This document shows, piece after piece, positions 21,697 to 32,876 of a stretch of 64,000 nucleotides of DNA; the first letter of the stretch is position 1, and each line of letters starts with the position of its first letter. This DNA comes from Clonostachys chloroleuca (Eukaryota; Ascomycota; Sordariomycetes; Hypocreales; Bionectriaceae). The notes under the pieces were generated by a model. That model worked only from the letters and a program-made list of their open reading frames with translations, was not told the origin of the DNA and searched no databases. Where the stretch lies: the NCBI GenBank assembly GCA_037952775.1, contig JBANAY010000001.1, positions 5,332,001 through 5,396,000 on the forward strand, read 5' to 3'. The position numbers and the translations under genes are program-made.

Positions 21697-22582
21697 ATGG
21701 CCCCCCAAGTCATCGTTCAATATGAGGATATTCCTGATGATCTACGCCAAATCGGGGATGATATAGTGCTTGCGTACAAATCTTACACATGGGGCAGAGT
21801 ACCAGGAGCTGGTATGAAACAAGACGATGATGATTTGCATGCAGCACCGATGGCGGAAATCAGAGAGGTCCGTCAAAAACATTTCTCGACCCATCGCAAG
21901 CAACCTACAGTGCTTATCGTCTAACATATCATTATTGTAGGAACTCTGGAGACTTGCATTCAGTCCTTCTAATGAGTCGGCGTGGAATGCTCTGCTCCCA
22001 GTTCCCAAGGCCAATCTTCCCGACGCACCAAAACACAAGGATTTCCGAGTTTCGTGCGGCTTCTTGTCCAGCCACGCGCCACCCTCCACATGCAAAGCCC
22101 GCATGAGTGCCAGAAACAAGATAAAACCTCGAATTCACGAAACCCGCCGTCAAGGCGAGCGCGTATACGTGCAGCCTCGCCCCCGCCACCGGAAGCCGGA
22201 TGAGATCGAGTACTTTTGGGCCGACGAGAGAGGGAAAGGCGTCAACCTGAAGACTATTAACTTATATACCTCCGACACACCGGAACTGGTTGAAAAGGTC
22301 AAGATGATGGCTATAGCGCAGAGAGATGAGAAGGTGATGCAACACGCTATTCAGCATAACAAGGAGCTGGCAGCCTACTGGCTGAGGTGCCGTTTGGCCA
22401 GAGCTTTGCAAGAACGATTTCCCGAAATCCCAGTCCAGCAACGGGTGTCTAATCCCACGAGGGCTGACTTTAAAGAGTTCATCCGACCATTGATTCTGCG
22501 AGCTCTCATTTCGGAGGACGAATTGAAAAAAATTCAGGATGAACATCATGCGTTGTTCGAGGAACTAGCGGATGGTTCCTAG
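21697..22582 (+). CDS. Hypothetical protein, 270 aa, unrecognised
   Basis: Two exons, join(21697..21867, 21941..22582). Exon 1 starts MAPQVIVQYEDIPDDLRQIG. The intron has a GTCCGT donor, a CTAAC branch site (21,920) and a TTGTAG acceptor, and splicing joins the frame as EIRE|ELWRLAFSPSNESAWN. Features are a Trp-containing acidic N-terminal segment, a highly basic central part (about residues 120-150, RRQGERVYVQPRPRHRK) and a helical Glu/Lys/Arg-rich C-terminus. No signal peptide or membrane segment. It could be nuclear, but no domain is recognised. Support comes from the intron and from the clean 214-codon second exon. Confidence 0.68.
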
Positions 22583-23543
22583 GAAAATAACTTCAGCACA
22601 TTCGTCTGATTCTTAAGCTTAATGATCTAATGCGCTCTCTTTCGCCATAAAGAGGGGAACGATAGTTGTTCCATATCCATTTTTAGAGAATAAGAGAGGT
22701 TAATATACCTATCTGCTCTACTAGTAAGAGCCTTGATTATATTCGGTTTGAAGGATTTGGCTATTATTTTCACCGTAGAATAATCGGCATTGAGCGATAT
22801 TGTATAACGTGGGAGACGCTGAAGAAGAGAAGTAGCGTCTCCCCAGAACTATTCTCTAGATCCTTAACAAAAAGGCCTCAAAATGGAGAAAGAAATTCCG
22901 GTTCCAGAGAAACTTGGCATTTTCCCTGATGGTCATATCATTCAATATGACCCCTAAGAGTAGGATTGCCAAGGGATAGATCCTATAAGCCTACCAATGT
23001 CCAAAACACCTCTTCAAAGAAACTAACTCTAGAAACCTAAGCATCGGCAAGATGTTTGGTACGACGGAAAGAGACGTCGAACAACCTAATTCAATGACAC
23101 GAGAGTTTTAAAGTAGTTGATAGTTGATTGGTAGCCAAAAGCTAGAACTGTCGTGAGAGCTAGCATCACTCGAGAATTCTGACGTATAGCGAAGAAGAAA
23201 TAAACGTATTCCGTACCTAGATAGAAATCTGCGCTGGGAATACTGCGAGCGAAGAGTCAACTGTTAATAGTATAGAAGCACCATGGTACGGATCAAAGGG
23301 AGACCAATTACATGATTCGTATCTGGGGAGGAGAGCCTTGATGCCATTGAAAAGCGAGTTGAAAGAGATATGAATGACAACCTTGTAGTGACTAGTACGT
23401 CTGATGTGCTAGCAAGCGATGAAGTTGTTTCTTTTCCAGTCTGGGCAATGATAAATGTATAATATCGTGGTTGGTTGATTGAGGGCATTGGGAGAATAAA
23501 CCCACACCAAAAAAAGGACCAAGGATCGCTAGCCTAACATAGG
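22583..23543. other. Intergenic region
   Basis: About 1 kb, moderately AT-rich. No gene or repeat that I can support. Confidence 0.5.
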
Positions 23544-23552
23544 AAAAAAAAA
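23544..23552 (-). terminator. RNA polymerase III terminator of tRNA-Ser
   Basis: Nine A on the + strand, that is nine T on the transcribed - strand, starting 3 bp after the discriminator base of the tRNA. This matches the usual oligo-T stop for Pol III. Confidence 0.75.
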
Positions 23553-23555
23553 GAT

Positions 23556-23660
23556 CGACAACGACAGGGTTCGAACCTGTGCGACCGAAGTCATGAGATT
23601 AGAGTATAAGCGACCGGAGTCAATTCAAGTCTCACCCATTAACCACTCTGGCACGTTGCC
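23556..23660 (-). tRNA. tRNA-Ser(UGA) with an intron
   Basis: Read on the - strand: acceptor stem GGCAACG pairs with CGTTGTC (one G-T wobble), followed by discriminator G, as expected for serine tRNA. The D arm contains GCCAGAGTGGTTAATGGG. The anticodon stem TGAGA/TCTCA encloses a loop CT-TGA-A, interrupted after position 37 by an intron of about 23 nt. The long variable arm GACTTCGGTC forms a stem with a TTCG loop, and the T arm is ACAGG-TTCGAAC-CCTGT. The mature length is about 82 nt, typical of a type II tRNA. Anticodon UGA reads UCA. Exact intron ends are inferred from folding by eye. Confidence 0.9.
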
Positions 23661-23967
23661 TGTTAGGCTCAAGATGCTGTATTCTTTCTATAAGTAAGAT
23701 TCAGTATTGTCCTCACGAGCCAAAATCGCCCTGCTACCCTGGCATTTGTGGTGGAAGCAAGATCTCCAACAAATACCATTGTTATCCACGAAGAAAATAA
23801 ATGATACAGCGGCATTGATATCAATCTAAGCTTCCGCCATGCTTTAGAGGGGGCAATCGAGATGTTCCAACCACGCACTCACTCAATCATTGAATCATGC
23901 ATCACGGGCGGAATGTAAAAGAGCACCTCAGCTTCTACATTCGTGGATACAAGGAAAACCCGCTAGA
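23661..23967. other. Intergenic region
   Basis: 3' flank of the BTB gene and 5' flank of the tRNA. Nothing else seen. Confidence 0.5.
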
Positions 23968-25724
23968 TCATTGGCTCACAAAATAATGTAAATTCAAGGC
24001 CCCAATTCCGATATCCAGCTCATTCGCGTGGTTTTTAAGAGACTGTTCCAGCTCACACTTGTGGAGGAAGGGCCTGAGAACATCGGTTCTCTTAATATAA
24101 ACATCTGGAAACGGGATTCCGCGGATGCCATCTATTACTGATGAAAGACTCAGTCCTCGGTGAGGGGCTTCAGAGGGATCAACCTTTGGAGAATCGACTT
24201 CCAAGATAGGAAGAATACCCGTGGCATGCATTCGTTGGATGAGCGCACCAAGATAGGACGATCTGCATTCGAAATTACAACCTAGCGCGCCACGGCTCAG
24301 TTTGTCTCGTTGTTCCTTCATATGCGCCACCAATGCATCCAGGTGTTTGATTCTCTCAGCTTCTATGCTATCTTTTTAAATTAGATTAGATGCATGCGAG
24401 AGGTGAATGTGATAAATGCGCGCTGCCTTACCAATGATGGATGGTCGGATGGGGTGACCAATTGTGTCCAGCCGCTGACAAGTGTGCCGAATGGCCACGT
24501 AGGTGCATTTTGAAAATATAGATGGCTCATCAAACACTGAGGATATCAGTATCCATTTGACCAAATCCTCACAGATCTTATTAGGGAGCCGCTTGTTTAG
24601 TAGACGGATCCATGATTTGACAATGAACCAAACAGCGTCTTCACATTTTAGGTCATCCACCAATGCAGCAATATCTGCAAGGGTTGCCAGTCCAATTTCA
24701 GTAGGAACCTTTTTTGTATGCCCGTGTATGATATTCAGTACGATTTCAAAGGCTTCGGGAGTAAAAAATGGTTCAAACAACCAATGGCATAAACCATCCG
24801 TGCCTCGTGGCTCCGTTTCCTTCCAAGGGCCGAGGAAGAGTTTTTGCGCACGGCGGGAGGCAAGCATCATATGTTTTTTGGACACCTTCATGCGCACCGT
24901 CTTGAGTGTGTCGCCTGCTGGCTGTTTCTTTTCATTCTCGTCCGCTGTTGAATCTGATTCTTGGCCGTCGGCTGCCTCGGTGGTCGATGAGATTGTTGGT
25001 GCCAAGCGGGCGATAGAGAGATATCGTCAACCACCGAGATAATCCATGAAGGTTGAAGCCCGCAGCCCAGCCTGTTCGAACGCATATATAATTCGCTAGC
25101 AAATACTATCAGGAATTCCGTGGAAGCCGGACCGGTCGCGATTGCAAATGTAAGGTTCAATCGCACGATAGCCGCGGCCATGATGCAACCGACCTAGAAG
25201 GATCAGTTTCACCGAGAGGGGTCAATTAGTCAGGTTGGAGGGTTGCAACCTAACTGGATCCGATCGTCAAGACCCTGACCTATCGGATCAAGCAACCCTA
25301 GCCGGTAGGGTCTATCACGAACTACGGCTCTGACGATCAACCGAAGACCGAGTTATCGGCGCAGGCCCGATAGCTCGAAGAGCGTTCTGATCCTATCAAA
25401 CGCACGAATTGAAGGAAGATCACAACCTCGGTCTAACAGATATGAAGATCCCTAACTAATTATATACCAACGGGATAATTGACGGACCTTACGAGCCCGA
25501 GACCGGGCTGCTCGCACGAGGATACGATCAAGGGATTCCTTGGGATATAAGGGTCAACGGATCCCTCCTGTAATTACTAGTTAGAAGCAACAGTCTCAAT
25601 ATATCCCTTTTACCTGTATAACTGGAAGCTGTTGGGTGGCGACACCAACAGAGATATATGGAAGAATGATGAGCGTATCTCCGTCTTCGTCGAAAACAAG
25701 CATTTCAGATGGCTTTGCATCCAT
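23968..25724 (-). CDS. BTB/POZ-domain protein with an enlarged first intron
   Basis: Inferred exons: 25614..25724 (ATG at 25,724, MDAKPSEMLVFDEDGDTLII..., ending at an ATACAG|GTAAAA donor), a second exon from about 24,980 down to 24,432, and 24371..23968. The protein has the fungal BTB layout: FDEDGDTLIILP, MKVSKKHMMLASRRAQKLF, PEAFEIVLNIIHGHTKKVP, LADIAALVDDLKCEDAVWF, CEDLVKWILISSVF, then the C-terminal ALGCNFECRSSYLGALIQRMHATG typical of these proteins. The 24,432/24,371 join uses GTAAGG and an AAAAAG acceptor with a CTAAT branch site. The second-exon acceptor is uncertain because upstream of the frame is a stop and about 0.6 kb of unrelated DNA. BTB domains mediate dimerisation, often as ubiquitin-ligase adaptors. 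The gene could be intact if the enlarged intron is spliced, or disrupted if not. Confidence 0.72.
25190..25607. repeat. Foreign-looking DNA inside the BTB gene, possibly a solo LTR
   Basis: The DNA between exon 1 (25,614) and the second exon of the BTB gene does not encode BTB sequence and is much longer than other introns in the window. On the - strand it begins, 22 bases after exon 1, with TGTTGC and contains several Rho-like direct 'GATCGT/CGATCC' fragments, but I could not find matching ends or a target duplication. LTR identity is therefore only a suggestion; boundaries are approximate. Confidence 0.35.
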
Positions 25725-26812
25725 GGTAATACCGAGTCGGCCTGTGGAGGCAGTGGTATATATGAGACTGGATAAGTTCGAAATTTATCGAAGGTACTAG
25801 TGCTGATAAATAATTGCGATAAAGATGATGCGTGTTGGTGTTCTGCATGAGCGGTGGAGTTGTTTGTGAGAGGACGCGACGGACGCGCTGAGGCTGAGAC
25901 TACTATAGGTAGGCATGCTCCTAGGGGGTCTTAGGGCGCTCTATTAAAATTGCAGGAGGTAAAACCATCAATAACATCACTACATAGGTACCTTGGTTGA
26001 TGTCACATTTTATCAGGCTATTCTCACCTAGAGACGTATTCTCACGGCTTTATTTGTAAGTCGGGTCTACCTTGAATTGATGACCTTCTTTATAAATATG
26101 TAACTCTTCTGGAAGTGAATTCTTTGTGCGATTGTAGGTGGCGGGCAAGTAGAATCTCACATGTCATGCAAGGAAAGCGAAGCGGAAAGCTCAAATGAAA
26201 TATGTCGTTTTGGATGAGTATAATCGGGATACACGTTTCGAAGAAGAACAGGATTTTCAATAAATATCAGTCAAACACAAACCTAACTCTGCTGTAGAGG
26301 TAGGTGAAATGGCTCTGATTACTGTTAGTAATAACTTACCTTGGTAATATTATATTGTAGAGCTCAACACTCTTAGCTAGACAGACACTAACAACACGAA
26401 ATACACGACGGGAACCAGTCGGTGCAGAGCTGGCCTATACAGCGCTTGGAAACATAGAAAAAGAAAAGCGCCCTTTCTCTTGTGTCTCAGGTAACCAATC
26501 ATGAGAAAGAGACGGAGTATTCCATTTCTAGTTGCGGACTTCGGGATTTGACCTGCGGAGCAAAGTTGAACCGGCGACAATGGGGATCAAAAGTTCTTTT
26601 ACACTGAAAACATAGGAGCACGCCATCCTAGTCACGTCATAATTAATGAATCATGCCCGGCGAAACATGTCTCTGGCTGCACGATTAGTAAGATGAGGGG
26701 AACTGTTGCACCGCGCCGAGACAGGCCATATTAAACAACCAACATCCTCCAGCTTGCAGTCTCGAAATCTTGACCTTGTGAACGTGATTCATTTTCATAG
26801 GCAAACCATGAA
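25725..26812. other. Intergenic region between divergent genes
   Basis: 1.1 kb containing the promoters of the BTB gene (minus) and the reductase (plus). Open frames on the - strand (26,377-26,580 and 26,685-27,048) look random. No repeat recognised. Confidence 0.5.
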
Positions 26813-28270
26813 ATGGCAGAGTTGGCGGACTTGCGGAAATATGACCTTGTGGTGCTGGGAGCAACAGGGTACACTGGAAAATTGACAGCACAATCCGTTG
26901 CGAAAAACTTCCCGGGCGACCTCAAGTGGGCAATTGCAGGAAGGTCAAAAACGAAGTTGCAAGAACTCGCTGCGGAATTGAGGGGAATAAGGCCAGAGGG
27001 ATCACATCCAGGTACGCCAGCTCCCGACCGAATCCGATAATACTTCACTAACGCCTCTATAGAAATTGAGATTGCTGATCTCGAGCAGGCGGATCAGGTA
27101 GATGCCGTGGTGCGACAAACCAAAGTATGCATCAGCATAGTGACATACTGGAGAGTCGGAGACGTCGTGGTTGAAGCATGTATTAAACACAAGACGGACT
27201 ATGTTGACGCGTGAGTGAGTCGGCGATCGCTACTAATTCCCAGCTAACCAGGAGAGCTTTCAGCGCAGGAGAACCTTCACATCTCCTGGGATGGATTGAA
27301 AAGTATCATGAAAAGGCCGAATCCCAAGGAACTGCAGTAAGCTCCCTTTGAACCAAGAGATATATGGGATGTCAACTGAGATGAGAAAGCTTATACACGC
27401 TTCCTCGCTGTATAGCGGACCTCAAGATCTCCTATCTTGGGCAGCCGCGCGAGAACTGAAACGGGCATTTGGAGCAGATACGAAAGAAGTCATCCTCGCT
27501 AATACAAAACAAGAGTATGGGTGGATTGATCTTGCTTTTGAGGTATGAAGCTAATATATATCTTCGATAGCCCGAACCCCAGCGGAGGCACTTTCGAGGG
27601 AATGATGCGCGGCGCATCCAAGAAGCAGGACTCCAAAGTCCCTGAAGCCTCTCCAAACCCATGGATCATATCGCCCATTCCCGGAACAGCGGTGCATCCC
27701 CAGGCAACTGGGCTACTCATCCGCGAGGATCCTGATCTCGGTCTGCTGTCGGAGTACGCCATGGCTCGACTTCAAAACCAAGCCATAGTCTATCGCACCT
27801 GGGGTCTTCTCCAGGCCGCGAACCAAGGACCAGGCCCAAACTTTCAGTACAACGAGTACGACAGTGTCGGTTCCAAGTCGGAAGGATTCTTCAAGATGCT
27901 TCAAGTCAAGATAGTGACCACCTTGCTGTCCAACATCCTGACGCTGCGTCTGCTCAAGTTATTTATGCCAGCGCCAGGATCGGGGCCTGATGTCCGCAAA
28001 ACAGCCACGCACCCCATTGAGATGCAGGCTCTGGCGATTGCAGACGGCAATGATGCGCAGCGAGCGACCGCCAGTTTCTCGTTCCCGTCTGGATCTTACC
28101 ATACCACAGCACTGTTTCTGAGCCAGGCTGCAGCATCGCTGCTTTATTCCAAGTCCCTCGAGGGTGGTATAAAGGGGGGCTGTCTGACGCCTGCTATTTT
28201 GGGAGAGGATCTTGTGCAGAGGATCAGGGCAGCGGGAGCGGTGATCGAGGTCTCGTCAAAACAAAAGTGA
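26813..28270 (+). CDS. Saccharopine dehydrogenase-like (trans-acting enoyl reductase type) oxidoreductase
   Basis: Five exons, join(26813..27011, 27063..27210, 27264..27336, 27390..27514, 27571..28270), 414 aa, the usual length of the family. The N-terminal Rossmann fold reads YDLVVLGATGYTGKL (GxxGxTG) and AGRSKTKLQEL. Further motifs are VCISIVTYWRVGDVVVEACI, KTDYVDAAGEPSHLLGW, DLLSWAAARELKRAFG and PNPSGGTFEGMM. Exon 4 is the least certain: it is supported by phase and by the family's expected Leu/Ile-Ile-His-x-x-Gly-x-Asp-Ser region, here altered to LIHASSLYSGPQDLL. A hydrophobic segment near KIVTTLLSNILTLRLLKLFM may associate with membranes, as in other eukaryotic members. The substrate is unknown. 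The variant GFDS-like motif could mean a changed or weakened activity. Confidence 0.82.
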
Positions 28271-28550
28271 AGCTACATATGTTAATTAGTCTTGGAGTAT
28301 AGACTGTATGGTGGAATCATCTAGATTTTATCGTTTAATCAAACTGAAGATAAATCTTAGAGAATTATTTTAGTACTTCCTGTTTCTTTAACTTTAAAGT
28401 CGCGAATTTTCGCGCTTGAGTTCTACTTGAGTATTCCCATCTTTTATATTCTATCAGTATGTTGCCGCTATCAGAGAGGGCTCCTAATGGCTTGATAAAT
28501 TAATTAAATTCGTGATCATGCAGGAGGCGAAAATGCCTACAAAATCTCAT
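28271..28550. other. Intergenic region
   Basis: AT-rich convergent 3' flanks between the reductase and the steroid dehydrogenase-like pseudogene. Confidence 0.5.
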
Positions 28551-30568
28551 TCAAGTATTCTTAATCTTGTTGACTGCAATATATGCATGTGTCATCGCTG
28601 GTCCTAGGGTCGATCCTGCCCCGAGATACGTCCGTCCCATGATGCTAGCTGCTGTATTACCGATTGCATAAAAGCCGGGAATGGGGAGAGGCTACGAGGA
28701 CAGGTGTATTTGTGTACGTTCGTATATTTGAGAGAGCCAAGTGGGCTTGAATTTGACTAGCCTAGCTATCTATCTCCCTTCCTTCCTCCTCTCCTTCCCA
28801 GTTGTGTATAAGCAACCTCAGCAGCTGTCTTCAAGAAAACGATTTCTCAACCTTCCAGCAGCTAGAGGCAGCGGCGGTTGCGATCAATATTTTGAAATGA
28901 TATACATTTCGCGATAAGAAAATTCAGCCAGCAACTGTATTTATCAATATCAATATTCTTGAACTGCTCCTCTTCAAAGGAGCCAGCTTAACTAAGAATA
29001 TAATTACTAAGATTAAGCAGATTAACTTTCTGTTGGAAGCTAATATCCTTAAGATTAATTGATCCAACTGCTTTTGTAGCTCCTACGAGCTTATGATTAT
29101 TCGTATCAACCTTTGGCCAAGTTAGGATATTTAACTCGACCAACTGGCCGTTCTTCATAATAGGAGCTACTACTAGTAGCCGCTCTCTTTAGTTTGACTT
29201 CTTCTTTGCCATTTTGATGCGTATGTGCAAACAGATCGGACGAGACTTGTTGGCAAGCGCAGGCTCGGTAGGATGCTTGATTTTGGCAAGGAATTGAGTA
29301 TGCGTGGCGATGTTTGGAGCTTTGATAAGCACTTGACTTGTCTGTGACGACGAAGGCAGCGATTTGCGAGCAGATTGCCGATATGGACTTGAGCTGTGCG
29401 GTTCATTCAGGTATGTTCGCAGCGGTACGCGCCTTATCCTCCTGCCAATTGAAAGGACCAGGCCAGAGATGGCGGCCTTTAAATAGATGGAAAGCAGTAT
29501 CTTAAGGTTCATGAAAGGAGTTATGCCGACGAAAGAGTCATTACCGAGCACAGCCTTTGGTGTTGGACCTTATACACGGCTGGGTATAAGCCTTGTAGCC
29601 GGGCAAAAAGGGTGAAGTTTAATGTGTTATGATACTGGGTATAGTATCAAGTTGTTAAATTCTTGGTGTTTGGAAATTCCCCCCTTTTTTTTTCCAGCAG
29701 CTGCCGCATAACTGTATAGCTCTCTCAATTACTACTACTAAAGGCTGGGAATCGGACTCCCATCTTCCTTCATGACGCGCTGAGACACATCAGTCAAGAG
29801 TCCGCCTTTGGTTCCCAAGTCTCCGGGATATATCTGGATCGCATAGAATAGTGCCTTCTTCACAGCTCCAAGGTTTGGGTTGGGTTGGTACTTTGGACCG
29901 CCAAAGAACTGATCATACTCGGAGGATCCCTTGCCATAGTCTAGGTGAACTCCTTGCAGGCACATGGAACTATATCTATCAGTGGTGGCATGCAGACTAT
30001 TAGAATCAATCCCAATTTGACTCGCAAGCTTCTCGAGGGTCGGAGCTATAAATATCCTCTTTTCATTGGGTATCTCCTTGGAAGGTTTCTGCCTTACAAA
30101 GAGTCCACCAAGGATGTACTTGTCCAGATAGGACTGGTCCATAATGAGCCAGGCTGGGATCGCTTTGACCATCTGGTTCCTGTTATACTGGTTATAACCT
30201 GCATCTGTATGAGACTGTGCCTCATTCATGAAATGTGAACCGGTAGAGTCCACAATGAAATTATGTGGTTACGCGCGCTCGATCATAGCAAATAAGACAT
30301 TACCGCTGACCGGATCGATGATAGTAGACCCCCACCACACGTCATCCATGAGCGATATAGCAGCTCCAACCCAAATAACCTCTTGGATTGTATCGCCGGT
30401 ATCTTCTTTAGCGAACTGGTCCACTCGGTAGTAGCTGGTTTGCGGAGGCATTATTAACGCATCGCCTGGTTGCACGCGAACCCTCCTGCAGCTAGAATAA
30501 CCCCCTTCGCTGCTCCAACTGTCACGAGACCTTTGGGCGTCAGCAGCTCAGCCCCAATCAAGTTGTTT
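28551..30568 (-). pseudogene. 3-oxosteroid 1-dehydrogenase-like FAD protein (FAD_binding_2), split and truncated
   Basis: Three kinds of damage are seen. (1) The main piece (29,738-30,568) encodes the substrate/FAD domain: VGAAKGVILAAGGFA, NQAMR, GAAISLMDDVWWGSTIIDP, VLFAMIERA, VDSTGSHFMNEAQSHTDAGY, PAWLIMDQSY, ending DGSPIPSL-stop. It contains two consecutive stops at 30,451-30,456, a frame change before KEDTGD, and a TAA at 30,269-30,271. (2) The C-terminal FAD-binding end ([20 protein letters not shown], ending VNKIKNT-stop at 28,551) lies 1.05 kb further on, beyond an insertion. (3) The N-terminal half is gone: the homology stops at the repeat module beginning 30,569. The family dehydrogenates ring A of 3-ketosteroids. 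This copy cannot make an active enzyme. Confidence 0.85.
28690..29740. mobile_element. 1.05 kb insertion splitting the steroid dehydrogenase-like pseudogene
   Basis: The two gene pieces meet this segment at similar sequences: TAAAAGCCGGGAAT (28,673-28,686) on one side and TAAAGGCTGGGAAT (29,740-29,753) on the other. This is an imperfect direct repeat representing the same codons, as a target duplication followed by RIP-type mutation would leave. I see no clear terminal inverted repeats or LTRs. On the - strand, 28,940-29,215 has an almost open frame (contains MKNGQLVELNILTWPKV and KAVGSINLKDISFQQK) that looks protein-like but is not a family I recognise. It could be a non-autonomous or decayed transposon. 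Confidence 0.5.
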
Positions 30569-31258
30569 CCCTATATCAGTTAATTAAATAATATATAATT
30601 AGTATAGGGTAAAGAGGAATAAAATAACTAATTTAGAGCTCTCTAAAGCTAGAAGCCCTCTAAAGCTATTAGTCTAACTTACTATAGCTATCTATTAGGG
30701 TAATTATATTAGTAGTTATAATTACTATAATAGCTGCTATAGTATTTATACTAGTAATTCTATATTATACTAAAGCAGCTATATTAGTAGACTTTATATC
30801 TACTATAGTACTTATATTAGCAGATCTTATATCTACTATATAAGAACCTTAGTACTTAGTTTAGTAAACCTTATAACTACTATAATATCTATATTAGTAG
30901 TCTTATATCTCTCTGTATAAGAACCTTATAGTAGTTATAAGCCTATATTATAGAAGGTAAATATTATCTTTAGAGCTCTTATAGCCTGAAAATATCTATA
31001 AGTATAGGGCTTTCTCCCTACTAGATAGAGATTCTATAAGTTACTAATATACTCTTTTATTTACTTTATAGTTTATCTTTCTTAACTACCCTATAGCTAA
31101 TAGAACTTTATTTTCTCTTATAGAGCTTATATCTTCTACTATATCTTTTTAAATAATCTTTCTCTAGTATTTCAAAGCCTACCCTATAGGCTTTATCTAC
31201 CCTAGACCTAGTTTACTCTATAGCTAGTCTACCCTATACTAGAGATCTTAATCTTTTA
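30569..31258. repeat. Repeat module M, copy 1 (heavily RIP-mutated)
   Basis: Direct repeat of 32,877-33,600. Both start CCCTATAT and end with a TTAA[T/C]CTTTTA string. Aligning by eye, nearly all differences are C-to-T or G-to-A: where copy 2 has GCGGTTACAACCGCTGTAAC, copy 1 has GTAGTTATAATTACTATAAT. Copy 1 also lacks about 34 bp, one unit of an internal tandem repeat. It abuts the truncated steroid dehydrogenase-like pseudogene exactly at 30,568/30,569. Confidence 0.8.
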
Positions 31259-31605
31259 AATCTAGTAATAAAAGATATTTATATAGCTAGATATATAAAT
31301 AATCTAGCTATAGTTATAATCTCTAAGAGAGAAAGCTTATTATTAAATAATTATATTTATTAACTAAGCTTATTAATTATTAATTATTAATTATAATTTC
31401 TATTTAAATAAGAATAATTATAATATCTATATCTAAAATAAATATTTTAATTTCTTAAAGCTTAATTAATACTTTTAATAAAGTTCTTTAAAAGATAATA
31501 ATTATTATTAGAGATAATATAAAATAACTATTTACTAACTATATTTATTATAGTATTATATAATATACTCTACCTTTTCTACTAATAAGAAATAGATTAC
31601 TCTAG

Positions 31606-31705
31606 AATATTAATAAGCTTAAATAATCTCTAAATAAACTTACTCTAGATTATTAATAAGCTTAAATAATCTCTAAATAAACTTACTCTAGATTATTAAT
31701 AAGCT
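31606..31705. repeat. Tandem repeat, 43-bp unit, 2.3 copies
   Basis: Two consecutive 43-bp units, each containing TTAATAAGCTTAAATAATCT and ending ACTTACTCTAG (31,606-31,648 and 31,649-31,691), are followed by a partial third. They lie in the presumed 5' LTR of the gypsy element; the related region at 47,310-47,345 seems to have a single unit. Confidence 0.8.
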
Positions 31706-32876
31706 ATTATAAGCCCCTAGTATATATATATATTTATTCTATTAGATAGAATACTCTTTTAAATAGTTATTAATAATATTATCTATATATCTATTATTAT
31801 TAGCTCTATAATACTTATATATTAATAGTAACTTATATTATATAGTCTAAGATAATCTGATTATACTACTCAGAATAATACTCTAATTAGTTTGACCCTA
31901 ATTTACCCTAAACCCTATCTAGTATAAGTTAACTAACTATTATATATTAATAACTCTTATTTAGCTAATTATCTTATCTTAATTACTATATAATAATAAA
32001 GAAGATATTATAGCTATTATAATACCCTAAGCCTAGTAATAATATATTCCTACTACTAATAATAATCTATTTACTCTAACTATTAAGAATAATACTATAG
32101 ATAAGAATAGTAATAATAGTAGTAATAATAATAATAACTATACTAAAGAAATATAGCTTTTATAAAACTAAATTAATTAGCTTTATATATATCTTATAGA
32201 TATTTACTAGGAGCTAGCTAATATAATAGCTATTATAATATAATAAACTACTATATATATTAATCTCTAGACTTAAATTATAATTACTATTTAAAAAAGA
32301 GAGCTAGGATAACTACTTAAGTTACTACTATCTAAGATATTTAATAGAACTTAAAATAAACTTTAAGAATTTATAATTTAATTCTAAATATATTTTAATT
32401 ACTTTTCTATTATATTTAATACTAGTAAAAGAAAGGTTATATATACTTATTTATAACTTAAGGGAGTTATATTTAACTAGTTTAAATCTATTATAAGAGA
32501 ATACTTTAGTAAATAAAGAAGCTAATAAATTATTAATATTATAATAAATTTTAATTATTTTATAGAAGTTTTAAATAAACTTTTAGTATTTAAGATAAGA
32601 AGTATAAAGTAAAATATAAAATTAATATATTTACTTAGAAAGAATTATATTTAATCTTTAGTATTTATTACCTCTAGTTATTAGCTAAGACTAGATAGAA
32701 TAAGGAATATACTATATTTTACTATTTTAACTAACTTAAGAAAGAAGTTTAAGAAGAACTATATAAGAAGAACAGGTTAAAAAGTATTTATAAATATATA
32801 ACTATAATTATAAGAATTAATAACTAGTAATATTTATTAAGATTTACCCTATAGACTATAGGGTAGATCAAGATTA

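Noticed and set aside
27512..27570. A 28-bp intron (GTATGA...GATAG) in the saccharopine-dehydrogenase-like gene
   Set aside because: Too short for a fungal intron; the overlapping 56-bp intron starting GTATGG at 27,515 has a CTAAT branch site and correct phase.
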